Assembly (NCBI RefSeq): GCF_003086295.3
Contig: NC_092044.1
Coordinates: 5,544,843-5,608,842, forward strand
DNA length: 64,000 bases
Direction of reading: 5' to 3'
Source of the DNA: Arachis hypogaea
Taxonomy: Eukaryota; Streptophyta; Magnoliopsida; Fabales; Fabaceae
This document shows positions 47,243 to 59,399 of the stretch, piece after piece. The notes under the pieces were generated by a model, which saw only the letters and a program-made list of their open reading frames with translations, had not been told where the DNA came from and ran no database searches. A program made the translations under genes and the position numbers. How positions within the stretch are numbered: the first letter of the stretch is position 1; each line of letters opens with the position of its first letter.

Positions 47243-50200
47243 ATGAGAACTATAGTTTGGAATTGTCGGGGTTTGGGGAGACCCCTGACAATTCACACCT
47301 TAAAAAGGATCTGTAAATCTCACTCCCCTGAGATTGTGTTTATAAGTGAAACAAAGAACCGATCTCGACATGTGGAAGCAAAACTTTGGGTATACGGCTA
47401 CGAAAACTAGCATATTGTTAACCCGGCAGGAGTGGCAGGGGGACTTGTGCTAGCTTGGAAGGACAACATCAGTGTTCAAATTATTAGTAGTGGAGAATTC
47501 TTTGTGGCAGCCGAAATTAAGGAAGTCGAAAGCAGTGAGGTATGGGCGTTCATTGGTGTCCATTTGAGTTGTTCGGAACAAATTCGATCCTTACAGTTTG
47601 AGGAGCTTACAACAATGAGCCAACACCTGGAAGGAAAAGTGGTAATAGCAGGCGATTTTAATGCTATAACAAGCCAAGCAGAAAAGGAGGGTGGAGGCCA
47701 AAATCAGCAACCACCATTGCAACATTCACTAATTTTATTGACAGTAACGAATTAGTGGATATTGGAATGGTGAGGCGCCCTTTCATGTGGACAAATCGAA
47801 GACAAGGAGAGAATTTGGTGAAGGAGAGGCTTGACCGCTATTTAGTTGGGATGGAATGGAAGTTGAAGTTTCCGAATGCAGTGGTGCACAGGCTCACAGA
47901 GTCAAGCTCGGATCATGCTCCAATTTTGATGGAAACCGAACCTCAATCCTGGCATAGTAAAAGGCGGTTTAAATACCAGGACCGTTGGTGTGGAGAAGAT
48001 GATGTCAAGAGAATTGTCAGTGAAGTGTGGAGAATGGAAGTTGTAGGCTCGGCTATGTTCTCCTTGGCCCAAAAGTTAAAAGTTTGTAGACATAGACTAG
48101 TTCAATGGCAGAAAACTCACAAAGCAAACTCGCGGAAAGAAATTAAGGACCTTCAAGCTAAACTAGAGGAGTTGCGGGTGGCTGGAATCAATGGGGGAGA
48201 GGAGGTTACCAGTTTGGAGGAGAAGTTGGAGCTGGCATATTTGAAAGAAGAGAGCTATTGACGAGAAAAATCTAGAGTCAAGTGGCTAAAAGAAGGAGAT
48301 CAGAACATTAGATTTTTTCACCAGAAATTTCAATCAAGGATGCGAAGGAACATAATTTGGAGATTAGTGAGGAGGGACAATGAGATTGCATCGAAACCGG
48401 AGGATATTGCAAAGGTAGCTAAAGACAACTTTTGCGATATTTTTACTTCTTCTTGTTCAGCTGATCCGAATCCATACTTAGAGGATTTGGAGCCTAAGGT
48501 TACAGCTTCTATGAACCGTAGGCTCCAAAGGCTAGTAACTATGGACGAGGTCAAAAGAGCTACATTTAGTGTTCATGCTCAGAGTGCTCCTGGTGATGAC
48601 GGGTTTACAGCTAAGTTTTTTCACTTTTTCTGGAATATAGTTGGAGGTGACGTTTTTAAGGCAGTGAGAAGTTTCTTTCACAGTGGCAGAATTCTAAAAA
48701 GCTTTAATCATACTCAAATTTGTTTGATTCCAAAGGTGCCAGATGCCAGTGACATGACTCAGGTACGACCGATCAGTTTGTTTTCAGTTATGTATAAAAT
48801 TATTTCTAAAGTTATGGTGCACCGATTACAAGGTATTATGAATAAAATTATAAGCCCAAATCAGAGTGCGTTTCTCAAAGGTAGACTCATTTCAGATAAT
48901 ATTCTAATTGCCCATGAATATATGCACTATTTAAAAAATAAGAGAAGTGGGGCAAAGCATGAGATGGCTATTAAATTAGACATGAGCAAGGCTTATGATA
49001 GGGTTGAATGGCATTTTTTATGGTATATTATGGATAAGTTGGGCTTTGATACAAAATGGATTAACTGGACTAAGGAATTGGTAACGACTGTTTCTTACTC
49101 TGTCGTTGTGGAAGGTCAACCTTTTGGCTATTTTAGGCCAAATAGGGGCATCCGACAGGGTGATCCCCTATCTCCATATCTCTTTCTTTTTTCTGCAGAA
49201 GGGCTTTCCTTCTTACTACACAAGGCAGAGCAAAACAGATTAATTCAAGGAGTTCAAGTTAATCGGAGATGCCAAACAGTTAATCACCTTTTGTTTGCTG
49301 ATGATTCAATCCTTTTTTGCAGGAGCGCACCTAATACAGGCCAAAGTATTCTAGAATTGCTAGAGATCTATGAGGGTTTCAGTGGGCAAAAAGTCAATTT
49401 GAATAAGTCGGCTATCTTTTTCAGTCACAGCACACCTCAGAACACAAGACTAGCAGTTGCTCAGACACTAAATATTGAACATATCGGAGCACAAGACAAA
49501 TACCTGGGACTGCCCTCTATAGTTCAAAAATCAAAGAAAGCAACCTTTGGAGCTATCAAGGATAAAGTTCAGAAGAGGATTATGGGTTGGAAAAGAAGTT
49601 TATTGTCATCAGGTGGCAGGCACACGCTATTGAGAGCGGTGGGGGAGGCGATTCCTATTTATACACTCTCTTGTTTCAAGCTCCCGGACACGCTGTTGAC
49701 TGAGATTCATAGCATGCTCTCGCAATTTTGGTGGGGTCAAAAAGGCGCAGAACGAAGAATGGTTTGGATTAAATGGGACACAATGACGAGACCGAAGAAA
49801 GATGGAGGGCTGGGGATCAAGGACCTAAGGGCGCAAAATTTGGCTTTATTGGACAAGCAATGTTGGCGTCTAATGGAATACCCTAATTCTACTCTATCAA
49901 GAATGCTCAAAGCTAAATATTTCAGATATACAGATTTTCTACATGCAGAGATAGGAAGCGTACCGTCGTGGGGCTGGAAAAGTGTTCTTGAAAGGCGCAA
50001 GGTGATCGAGAAAGGCTTGTTATGGAAAATAGGCTCTAGCACTAATGTTCGCATCTTCCATGTCCTCCGGCTCCCACCACCAGTTCCCCTTAATGTCCCT
50101 CAAAATGCACTCACAATCCTGCCAAATCTGCAAGTGTATTATGTTAGTGCGTTACTAAATCCTGATAGAAGCTGGAATAGAAATCTGATTGAGTCAATTT

Positions 50201-50800
50201 TTTTAGTTGATATATGCAATAAAATCTTTTCAATCAAACCAACAGAGGAGGAGGATGAAGTTAATTGGTGCTGGACAAAATCTGGTATATATGAAGTTGG
50301 GTCAGGATACAAAATTGCTTATGGATTCTTTCATTCTCCTACTTCATTGAGGCCCTAGAACATACACAACAGAGTCTGGAATAGTATTTGAGAGTTGAAA
50401 TTACCATATAAAATTAAGATTTTTCTATGGAAAAGTCTTCATGAAAAGCTTTCGGTGTTGCAACAAGTTCACAGTCGGTTCGCATCCACTCCTGCCACTT
50501 GTCCAAGATGCATGTTGAAGGCTGAATCAATTTCTCATGCTTTGTTCCAATGCCCCCTGTCTTCAATAATATGGAGTCTAAGCTTAATAACCCCTGACCT
50601 ATGGATGAGAGAAGAAGAGACCTTTTTCAATTGGTGGCAACGAGTCTTATCCTGGGCAGCGGCTCAATTCGACGGTAGACAAAAGACCCTCCTCATAGCT
50701 GCGCTGTGTTGGAACACTTGAAAAGCGAGGAATCAGTGTGTTTGTTAGAAGGTAATAAGCCCGGCACCAGAGATAGTGAAAGAAGCCAGCAATTTAGTGC
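47243..50800 (+). pseudogene. LINE ORF2 (endonuclease, reverse transcriptase, zf-RVT), broken
   Basis: It begins MRTIVWNCRGLGRPLTIHTL, an APE-type endonuclease start. It carries IAGDFNAI near 47650, which is an endonuclease motif, and ESSSDHAPIL near 47905. The reverse transcriptase follows with SAPGDDGFTAKFF, PISLFSVMYKIISKVM, AIKLDMSKAYDRVEW, GIRQGDPLSPYLF and the catalytic FADD (near 49300). A C-terminal zf-RVT region comes last (PRCMLKAESISHALFQCP). Breaks are a TAG at 47408, a frameshift between 47690 and 47755, a TGA at 48259, a TAG at 50356, a TGA near 50389 and a TGA at 50719. The catalytic residues of the reverse transcriptase survive. Confidence 0.92.
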
Positions 50801-51052
50801 GTGAACTCGTGAGCCATACCTGATAGATGCTGATAATTTTCTTTACTCTTACTTTACTCTTTTTTAAACTCTTAGTCTTTCAGTCGTAGTTGGTGATAAA
50901 TGGGAATACCCAATTCTTTTGTACTTCCTTATGGAAACACTTTTATTTTATATTAATAAAATAACATTTATCTTTGGGAAAAAAAGAAAATATTTTAAAT
51001 TTAATTATGTTTACAAAAATTGAATTAAAACCTGATCTTTAAATTTTCTTAA

Positions 51053-51583
51053 GAGTAAAGTATCGTTTTTATTCCCAACATTTGGGGTAAGTCCTATTTG
51101 TGTCTCTAACATTTAAATCGTCCTATTTATATCCTTAACGTTTATAAAAGTGATTCAATGTTATCCTACTATCAATTATACTAATAAATCATATTATATT
51201 TTTCAATTATTCTCACTTGGATGTATTCATTCTTAATTATGTCTCACTTGGATGTGTTCGATTTTAATATTATACCCACTATTTGTGTTTAGATTCAATT
51301 ATGTCCCTAGAAAAGTGAATTATGTAAATGTTGTAGGCATTAGTTTCAACATTTGATGAGCTATTTTTCGGAGTAGATCATTAATTCTATCCTAGACATT
51401 TGTATTCTAACTTCAAGAAGAGATTTTTAAAACTCAAACTAAAGCGCTCATGATGTGTAATTGACGGCAGGATAATATTGAATCACTTTTACAAACGTTA
51501 GGGATACAAATAGGACGATTTAAACGTTAGGGACACAAATAGAATTTATTCCAAATGTTGAAGACAAAAACGATACTTTACAC
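51053..51583. mobile_element. Mutator-type MITE, 531 bp, with perfect 9-bp duplication
   Basis: The ends are inverted repeats of about 130 bases: gagtaaagtatcgtttttat and onwards at the left, its complement ending acgatactttacac at the right. Both flanks carry ttttcttaa (51044-51052 and 51584-51592). The 9-bp duplication points to the Mutator superfamily. There is no coding content. A partial copy lies at 22566. It inserted 41 bp to the right of the LINE target duplication. Confidence 0.9.
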
Positions 51584-51592
51584 TTTTCTTAA

Positions 51593-51914
51593 AAATATTT
51601 ATTTAATGATAGAATATTTTTTGTTCTTAACAAATTAAAATGATGATATTTTTATAAGTAATTTGATAACTCTATAATATTTTTAATTTAGCCCATCAAT
51701 GATAAGCCCGCTAACGAGTAAATTAAACTAGTTAGAGTGGATTTCAAATTGATAATTGAGGGAATGATTGAAGTTTTTAATATTTTCTATAATTTTTAGA
51801 ATTTATTTTATAAGTCTTTGTTTAAAAGTTAATGGATAATAAATAAAAGATTAATTTAAAAGTAAAAAATATTTATAATTTATGTAAATTGATTCGATTT
51901 ACTATTGGTATAAC
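51593..51914. other. AT-rich spacer
   Basis: No gene was recognised between the MITE and the plant-mobile-domain element. Confidence 0.5.
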
Positions 51915-52326
51915 GGATTTTTTTAAAATTAAATAAATATAATATTTATCGAAATAAATAAACGTTAAAGAATTTATCAAAATCATCGTCAGTCACATTT
52001 CGGATACAGAGGGTCTTTGGTCAAAATGGCCATATCTCGGGTGCACTGAACTCGTGCTGTGATACAGCATCTGCGAGTCATATCTCGGATGCAACTGTGA
52101 TATGAACATAAGCATATATCCGATACACTGCATTCGAGATACGCATATTTTTTTATTTGGGCCAATGCATCCGAGATACTAGTGATGATCCAGGACGGTG
52201 GCACAGTATCCGACATACACTCGTTAGCGTATATAAGGCACAGTCATCCAGGAAGAACGTGAATTAGAGCAAGTTTTTCAAATATTTGAGCTTTTGAACG
52301 TGTGAAAGCGAGCTCCTTCACGAGAT

Positions 52327-53660
52327 ATGGCCCCCGACAATATGTTCGCGAAGGAGACATTAATAGACTGAATAACACTTGACACGTAACTGAAGCGTTG
52401 GACTTTGAGGTTAGTAGTTTAACCTTATTTTATTGTTAGTTAATAATAGATTTTAGTTTTGTAGATTTTTAGTTATATTCTAATAGGTTTAGATTCTTAG
52501 TCTTAAGTGACTTAGAATATATATATCTGTTACATTTAATGTAAATACTTATGTAGGTATGTTATAAGTTTTAGTAATGTTTAGGGACAATTAATGCTTT
52601 AGATGTAGTTAATATGCGTTAGTTGCCTATTTTGGGAATTGCAGAGACTACGGTTACTTTTGCTACACCGTGTAACACTTGGTCTCCCGTCGCCACCCAT
52701 CCTGTTGCCCTATATAAGGGAAGTTGGATTTGGACATGCAGTAGAGTGGAGGAATTTTATATTTGACAATTTCTTGATCTCTGCATTTGTTGAGCGGTGG
52801 AGGTCGGAAACCCATATGTTTCATCTTTCGTGGGGTGAGGCCAGCATTACGCTCCAAGATGTTGCCTACCACATTGGACTGCACACAGCTAGAAAGCCTG
52901 TTGGGGGTTGTACCAGAGACCTCGCGATGATGTCTGGAGACCGGCACGGTAGGCATGTGATCAGTGCACCCGTAGGGCCTCAGCACGGTGACGGAGACCA
53001 GCAGTTGTCGAACGAGGATGCTGAGTATGCACGACAAGAGGATATACCTGAGGTTGACATTCCCAATGCACATGCAGGGTAGCCGTCCGATGCATTCTTC
53101 GCTGACCATGAGGCTGGCGTAGCTACGAGGCTTATGCCGGGTACCTCCATCCCCAGTCACCACCCGGCTGATGACACTGCTTGGGACCAGCCCCAGTTCG
53201 ACATTAAATCTGATGTTGAGATAAATATCGATGATATGTTCTAGATCATCAGGGCGACTGGTGATGCGATGGATGACTTAGCCTGCTGTTATCGCCACTA
53301 GAGAGACGATACCGACATACCTGGGACATCGAGCGGTGTATCCACCCAACATGGTTCAGCTCCTTCAGGGTGTTACCAGACTCCTCCACCTCCACTGCAC
53401 CAGTCTAGTTCTGCTCCGTCACCCTACTATCAAACTCTATCCCTGCCACCACAGCCACCTCTGTCCGGTTCTATCTGGTCACCACCTCCTATGTCTCCTC
53501 CCATGATTGTAGCAGCTCCTCCTCCACCACGACACCAGCGGCCACCACCCACTGTCAGCCAGCCAGTTGTTCGTCCTCGACCATACCATCCCCCAAGGGT
53601 GTCTAGTCCTCGTGGATGTGGGACTGGACACCATTTGGATCCTACTATCGGACGGCGTTA
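52327..53660 (+). pseudogene. Plant mobile domain (MAIN-like / PP7 long-form-like) pseudogene
   Basis: Exon 1 (52327-52409) encodes a start MAPDNMF and, in another frame, DINRLNNT with a TGA at 52380. Exon 2 (from 52645, after gaattgcag) encodes the mobile-domain core: PYIREVGFGHAVEWRNFIFD, FLISAFVERWRSETHMFHLS, WGEASITLQDVAYHIGL and GGCTRDL. The sequence then jumps to a proline-rich C-terminal tail (PPPLHQSS, YQTLSLPPQPPLSG, RQRPPPTVSQ-like), interrupted by a TAG at 53080 and later stops. The middle of the domain is missing. The intact family influences transposon silencing and chromatin in Arabidopsis. This copy is transposon-borne and non-functional. Confidence 0.8.
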
Positions 53661-53928
53661 GTTACCATTATTACTATGTATTTTTCTCATTATTTATGTT
53701 TTTAGACCTCCACACATGTATGACTCTACTTGTTTATCCATTTTGATATATATTTTTTTTACGAAAATATTGTAATGTTATATATAAAAATGGGCCCGTA
53801 ACATCACGCGTATCTCAGATGCACTGATCCAAATAAAAAAACACGCGTATCTCGGATGCAGTGTATCCGATATATGCTTATGTTCATATCACGGTTGCAT
53901 TCGATATATGACTCGCAGATGCCGTATC

Positions 53929-54356
53929 TGTAAAAATTAGTAAAGCTAATTTTAGAAAATAAATAAATAAATAATAACTAAATAAAATGAAAGGTAATAA
54001 ACAATCTTAGTTTATAATCTTAGGATTTTAATGGTTGAAAAAGAGAAGAATTATACACCTCTAATTGACGGATGGTTCATATTGAAGAGACTCACCTATA
54101 AATTGAGTTTTTCTTTAATTCATTTCAATCAAGTCATCCAGATAGAATAACATAATATTTCTTTAAGTAGTTTTCTCCTATATATGATAGAGAGAAGTGT
54201 GTTCTCCTTTTGTCAAGAGAGAGTATTATTGTAGTCTCCATGTGTAGAGAGAAGTTATAATTCTCAAAGAAAGTTATTCAATTGTTTCCATATTTTATAC
54301 AAATTTCTAATTTTTCGTCTCTATATTTTGCTGTGTCATTTGTCTGGTACCTAACA
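53929..54356 (+). repeat. 5' LTR of the copia element
   Basis: 428 bp, beginning TG and ending CA. It nearly matches 58378-58806, including the shared block aagtcatccagat and the end tacctaaca. Confidence 0.96.
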
Positions 54357-54357
54357 G

Positions 54358-54369
54358 TGATATCAGAGC
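54358..54369 (+). other. Primer-binding site for initiator tRNA-Met (copia)
   Basis: tgatatcagagc begins one base after the LTR end. It differs at one position from the usual tggtatcagagc. Confidence 0.85.
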
Positions 54370-54421
54370 CAAAGGTTAGTGATTAATATATTTTTTCTGC
54401 TGCGAGTTACCGTCTAAAAAA

Positions 54422-57400
54422 ATGGCAGCAAAGTATGAAATTCCAAAATTCAGTAGGAGTAATTTTTCCATATGGAAATTGAAGATAAAAGCCATTATGA
54501 GAAAAGACAATTGCGTGACAGCAATTGAAGGTAGACCCACTGGAATTACAGATGAAAAATGGAAGGAGATGGACAACAATGCTGTTGCAAACTTACACTT
54601 GGCACTAGCTGATTCAGTTTTATCAAGTGTAGTAGAGAAAAAGACAGCAAAAGAAATTTGGGATGCTTTCACCAAATTATATGAAGTCAAGTCACTTCAC
54701 AACAAGATATTCTTGAAGAGAAGACTTTATACTCTTCGAATGAGTGAGTCCACGTCGGCAACGGATCACATCAACAATCTAAATAAGCTATTTTCCCAAC
54801 TCTCATCGTTGGAATATACCATAGCAGAAAACGAACGTGCAGAGCTCTTACTTCAAAGTCTACCAGATTCGTATGATCAGCTTATCATTAACTTAACTAA
54901 TAATGTTTTGACTGATTATCTTTCTTTTGATGACATGGCTATTGCAGTTCATGAAGAAGAATCTAGGCGAAAGAATAAGGAAGATAGATTAGAGAACTCA
55001 AAACAAGCAGAGGCTTTGTTGATGACAAGAGAAAGATCAATGGAGCGTGGTTCCAGTGGGAGTCAAAGTAGACCAAAGTCACAAAGTAAGAAGCAGATCA
55101 AATGCTACAATTGTGGGAAGAAAGGGCACTTCAAGAAAGATTGTTGGAATAAGAAGAGTATAGAGAAGGTTCTAGAAGGATCAAGTTCTCAAGGATGTGT
55201 TGTGAGCACCTCTGATGATGGAGAAATCCTATATGGCGAAGCAACAATTGGTTCTAAAGGCAGCAAATAGGTCACTGATGTTTGGATTGTTGATTCAGAA
55301 GCAACATGGCACATGACTCCTCATTGTAATTGGTTTTGTACATATGAACCTGTCTTGGAAGGATCGGTGTTTATGGAAAATGATCATGCCTTAGAAATTA
55401 TTGGAATGGGTACTGTCAAAATAAAAATGTTTGATGGTTCTATTCGTTCACTTCAAGGGGTAAGACACGTGAAAGGCTTGAAGAAGAATTTGTTGTCGAT
55501 TGGGCAATTGGACGAACTTGGTTGTAAGACCCATATTGAAGGTGGGATCTTGAAAGTTGTTAAAGGAGCTCTTGTAGTAATAAAAGTAGAAAAGATTGCA
55601 GCAAATCTATACATGCTTGTAGGAGAAACTTTGCAAGAGGCAGAGGCATCAGTTGCTTCAACAAGCCAAGAAGAAATGATGATGATATGGCATTGAAAAC
55701 TAGGCCACATGTCAGAACGAGGCTTGAAGATTCTTGTAGAACGTAATCTCATTCCCGAGCTCAAATCGGTACACTTACCGTTTTGTAAGCACTGCGTTAC
55801 AAGCAAACAACATAGATTGACGTTTGGTAGATCAACTGCTCGGAGCAAACACATATTGGAGTTGATTCATTCTGATGTGTAGGAATCGTCGGAGATGTCC
55901 CTAGGAGGAGCAAAATATCTTGTATCATTTATTGATGATTACTCTAGGAGGCTATGGGTATACTCGATCAAGAAGAAGTCAGATGTGTTTGCTATGTTCA
56001 AAGAGTTCAAAGCAAAGTTAGAACTTGAATCTGGAAAGAAGATCAAGTGTTTAAGGACAGATAATGGAGGAGAATATGTTGATGGTGATTTTCTAACATT
56101 TTGCAAGCAAGCAGGTATTCAACGACAATTCACAGTTGCATATACGCCTCAGCAAAATGGTGTGACAGAGCAAATGAATAGGACTCTCCTAGAAAGAGCA
56201 CGAGCTATGTTGCAAACTGCAGGTTTAGCCAAGTCTTTTTGGGCAGAAGTTGTTAAAACTGCCTGTTATGTGATAAATTGGTCACCATCAACTGCAATTG
56301 GGTTAAAGACACCAATGGAGTATGGCAAGGTAAGCCACCTAATTATTCTTCTTTACATATATTTGGTTGTCCTGTGTACGTGATGTATAATTCCCAAGAA
56401 AGAACAAAGCTAGACCCAAAGTCTAGAAAATGTATATTCTTGGGTTATGCTGACGGAGTTAAGGAGTATCACCTGTGGGATCCCACTGTCCGCAAGGTAG
56501 TTGTCAGTAGAGATGTGATATTTGCAGAAGATGAATTGCAAAAAGAACAAGAAAATGACAGCACTATTAAAGAGATAACCACTGTTCAAATAGATGAAAA
56601 ATGCAGAGAAGGTAATCTTTCTGAAGCAAAACCACAGCACGAAGAACAAGAAGCAGAGGCTAATGACATAGAAGTTCGTCGATCCACTCGACAAAGAAGA
56701 ACACCATCATGGCACTCAAATTATGTTTTGACAAATCATGATGCATATTGTCTTTTGACAGAAGATGGAGAGCCAACAACTTTTATGGAGGTTATGCGCA
56801 ATCCAGACGCTTCTATGTGGATGACAGCAATGCAAGAAAAAATTGAGGCATTACATAGGAACCATACCTGGAAACTGGTTGAACTTTCAGCAGGTTGGAA
56901 AGCCATTGGTAACAAATGGGTTTACAAGATCAAACGAGATAGTAATGATCAGGTGGAACAATATCGTGCAAGATTGGTTGTCAAGGGATATGCTCAGAAA
57001 GAAGGTGTTGACTTCAATGAAATATTTTCTCCAGTGGTGAAACTATCTACTATTAGAATAGTTTTGGTTATGTGTGCTGTATTTGATTTACATCTAGAGC
57101 AATTAGATGTAAAGACTGCTTTTCTTCATGGAGAACTTGAAGAAGAGATATATATGCTCCAACCAGAAGGTTTTGAAGAACAAGGAAAAGAAAACTTAGT
57201 TTGCAGTTTTACTAAATCTCTGTACGGTCTAAAGCAGGCGCCAAGGTGTTGGTACAAGAGATTTGATTCTTTCATTATTAGCCTTGGATACAACAGACTT
57301 AGCTCAGATCATTGTACCTATTACAAGAGGTCTGGTGATAATGATTTCATCATTTTGCTGTTGTATGTGGATGACATGTTGGTGGTAGGTCCCAACTAAG

Positions 57401-58329
57401 ATCAAATCCAAGAATTGAAGGCACAGTTGGCTAGGGAGTTTGATATGAAAGACTTGGGATCAGCAAACAAGATTTTAGGGATGCAAATTCACCGAGACAA
57501 AAAAGATAGGAAGATTTGGCTATCGCAAAAGAATTATTTAAAGAAGATCTTGCAACACTTCAACATGCAAGAATGTAAGCCAATTTCAATCCCACTTCCT
57601 ATGAATTTTAAATTATCCTCAAGTATGTGCCCTAGTAGTGAAGCAGAGAGGATGGAAATGTCTCGAGTGCCGTATGCATCAGCAGTGGGAAGCCTTATGT
57701 ATGCCATGATCTGTACAAGGCCAGATATTGCTCAAGCAGTTGCAATGGTAAGTCAATTTATGGCAGATCCAAGTAAAGAGCATTGGAATGTTGTTAAGAG
57801 GATCCTGAGATACATCAAAGGGACCTCGAATGTTGCATTATGTTTTGGAGGATCAGAATTCATTATCAATGGATATGTCGACTCAGACTTTGCAGGTGAT
57901 CTTGATAAATAAAAATTTACTACAGGCTATGTGTTTACATTTGCAGGAGAAGCTGTGAGCTGGCTATCTAAATTACAGACTGTTGTAGCTTTATCTACTA
58001 CAGAAGCTGAATATATGGCAGCTACACAAGCATGCAAGGAAGCTATTTGGATCCAAAGGTTGATAGAAGAACTCGGGCACAAATAGCAGAATATTTCTGT
58101 GTATTGTGACAGTTAGAGTGCCTTGCACATTGCAAGGAATCCTGCCTTTCATTCAAGAACAAAACACATTGGAGTACAATATCACTTTGTTCGGGAAGTA
58201 GTAAAAGAAGGAAGTGTTGATATGCAGAAGATTCACGCTAAAGATAACCTAGCATATGCCATGACAAAACCAATCAACACAGAAAAGTTTAAATGGTGTA
58301 GATCCTCATACGGCCTATGGAATACATGA
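54422..58329 (+). pseudogene. copia gag-pol polyprotein, multiply interrupted
   Basis: Gag (from MAAKYEIPKFSRSNFSIW) runs open to 55270 and includes the zinc knuckle C-Y-N-C-x4-H-x4-C. A TAG (55268) follows, then the protease region, where the active-site motif reads DSEA instead of DSGA. GAG-pre-integrase (LGHMSERGLKIL) has a TGA at 55694. Integrase (SFIDDYSRRLWVYSIK, RTDNGGEYV, AYTPQQNGVTE) is preceded by a TAG near 55880. A frameshift near 56330 leads into the reverse transcriptase: WKAIGNKWVYKIKRDS, QLDVKTAFLHGELEEEIYM, LYGLKQAPRCWYKRFD and the catalytic YVDD. A TAA at 57397 follows. RNase H keeps ALSTTEAEYMA but has further stops at 57910, 58084 and about 58114. The order is Ty1/copia and the sequence is closest to the Tnt1 lineage. 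It cannot make a full polyprotein. Confidence 0.93.
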
Positions 58330-58377
58330 GCAACATGAATTTTGAAAATTTATCAAAATTAGCTTTAAGTGGGAGAT

Positions 58378-58806
58378 TGTAAAAATTAGTAAAGCTAATT
58401 TTAGAAAATAAATAAATAAATAATAACTAAATAAAATGAAAGATAATAAACAATCTTAGTTTATAACCTTAGGATTTTAATGGTTGAAAAAGAGAAGAAT
58501 TATATACCTCTAATTGACGGATGATTCATATTGAAGAGACTCACCTATAAATTGAGTTTTTCTTTAATTCATTTCAATCAAGTCATCCAGATAAAATAAC
58601 ATAATATTTCTTTGAGTAGTTTTCTCCCATATATGATAGAGAGAAGTGTGTTCTCCTTTTGTCAAGAGAGAGTGTTATTGTAGCCTCCTTGTGATAGAGA
58701 AAAGTTGTAATTCTCAAAGAAAGTTATTCAATTGTTTCCATATTTTATACAAATTTCTAATTTTTTATCTCTATATTTTGCTGTGTCATTTGTCTGATAC
58801 CTAACA
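58378..58806 (+). repeat. 3' LTR of the copia element
   Basis: 429 bp. It is preceded by the polypurine tract ttaagtgggagat and followed by the duplicated target gtatc. Confidence 0.96.
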
Positions 58807-58960
58807 GTATCACAGCACGGGATCAGTGCACTCAAGATGTGGCCATTTTGGCCAAAGACCCTCTATATTTGAGATGTGGCTAACCATATAATTTGATAAA
58901 TTCTTCAACATTTATTTATTTCAGGAAATACTATATTTATTTAATTTAAATAAAAAATTC

Positions 58961-59189
58961 ATAATATAACATATATATATATATAAAATTAAATTTATAT
59001 ATAAATAACATAAATTAAATTAATTAAAATTAATTTAACATAAAATTATAAACGAAATATGCATATAACCTAATTCAGTTTAAAACATTGGTATAATTTT
59101 TAACTGAATTTATTTTATATTTGTGAATTACCGTTAGTTGTTATATCTTTGTTTAATTTAATTATTTTAGATTTTAAAAATAATTTTAC
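58961..59189. other. AT-rich spacer between the PMD element and the viral relic
   Basis: It contains a short (AT)n tract near 58971-58984. No gene was recognised, and the left boundary of the viral insertion is not sharp. Confidence 0.4.
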
Positions 59190-59370
59190 CTGCCAACATT
59201 TTTTTGGCTTATACTTATCAAAAGCATAATGCAATGGTGGCTACTTTGATAAAGTTGTCAGTTTCAACTTTTTGTAAGGACGTTTTTCATTTTGTGGTTG
59301 TTGTTGATTTAAAAGCGTATCATTAAAAGTGTTGCTTAAAGAGAAAATGTTACCCTTAATCGTTAACTTG

Positions 59371-59382
59371 GCTCTAATACCA
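59371..59382 (-). other. tRNA-Met primer-binding site of the viral relic
   Basis: On the minus strand it reads tggtattagagc, one base from the standard site. It lies about 1.2 kb downstream of the movement protein ORF, within or beside small coding-like frames. Confidence 0.7.
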
Positions 59383-59399
59383 ATTTTTCAAATTCGATT

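Larger units (their letters stand above)
45864..50985 (+). mobile_element. L1-type LINE retrotransposon, near full length, with target duplication
   Basis: Both ends are marked by the same 17 bases, gaaaatattttaaattt (45847-45863 and 50986-51002). A short A-tail (gggaaaaaaa) precedes the right copy, which is the hallmark of target-primed reverse transcription. Inside are ORF1 (46006-46806) and ORF2 (47243 to about 50800), then a 3' UTR. At 5.12 kb with a 5' UTR of 142 bp it may be close to full length. Several stops and a frameshift in ORF2 mean it is not autonomous now. The perfect duplication argues for a fairly recent insertion. Confidence 0.92.
53929..58806 (+). mobile_element. Ty1/copia LTR retrotransposon (Tnt1-like), complete but decayed
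   Basis: The LTRs are 53929-54356 and 58378-58806, starting tgtaaaaattag and ending cctaaca. They are flanked by the 5-bp duplication gtatc (53924-53928 and 58807-58811). A primer site follows the 5' LTR and a purine tract (agtgggagat) precedes the 3' LTR. The two LTRs differ at roughly 15 positions by eye, about 3.5 percent. The internal gag-pol is in the usual order gag, protease, integrase, RT, RNase H. It sits in the right inverted repeat of the PMD element, in the same orientation as that element's gene. Confidence 0.96.
51915..58960 (+). mobile_element. Plant-mobile-domain (PMD) transposon, interrupted by a copia element
   Basis: The left end (about 51915-52190) and the right end are long inverted repeats. 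The right end is split: 53800-53928 lies before the copia insertion and 58812-58960 after it. Shared blocks include aagaatttatcaaa, agagggtctttgg, aaaatggcca, the many atctcggatgca-type units, and gatatgaacataagcatata. The outermost boundaries are uncertain by some tens of bases and I could not define a target duplication. Without the 4.88-kb copia the element is about 2.2 kb. It contains a deleted PMD gene. PMD (MAIN-like) genes are found both as host genes and as cargo of Mutator-like elements. Confidence 0.75.

Noticed and set aside
52663..53163. 166-residue minus-strand frame
   Set aside because: It is antisense to the mobile-domain exon and has no family resemblance.
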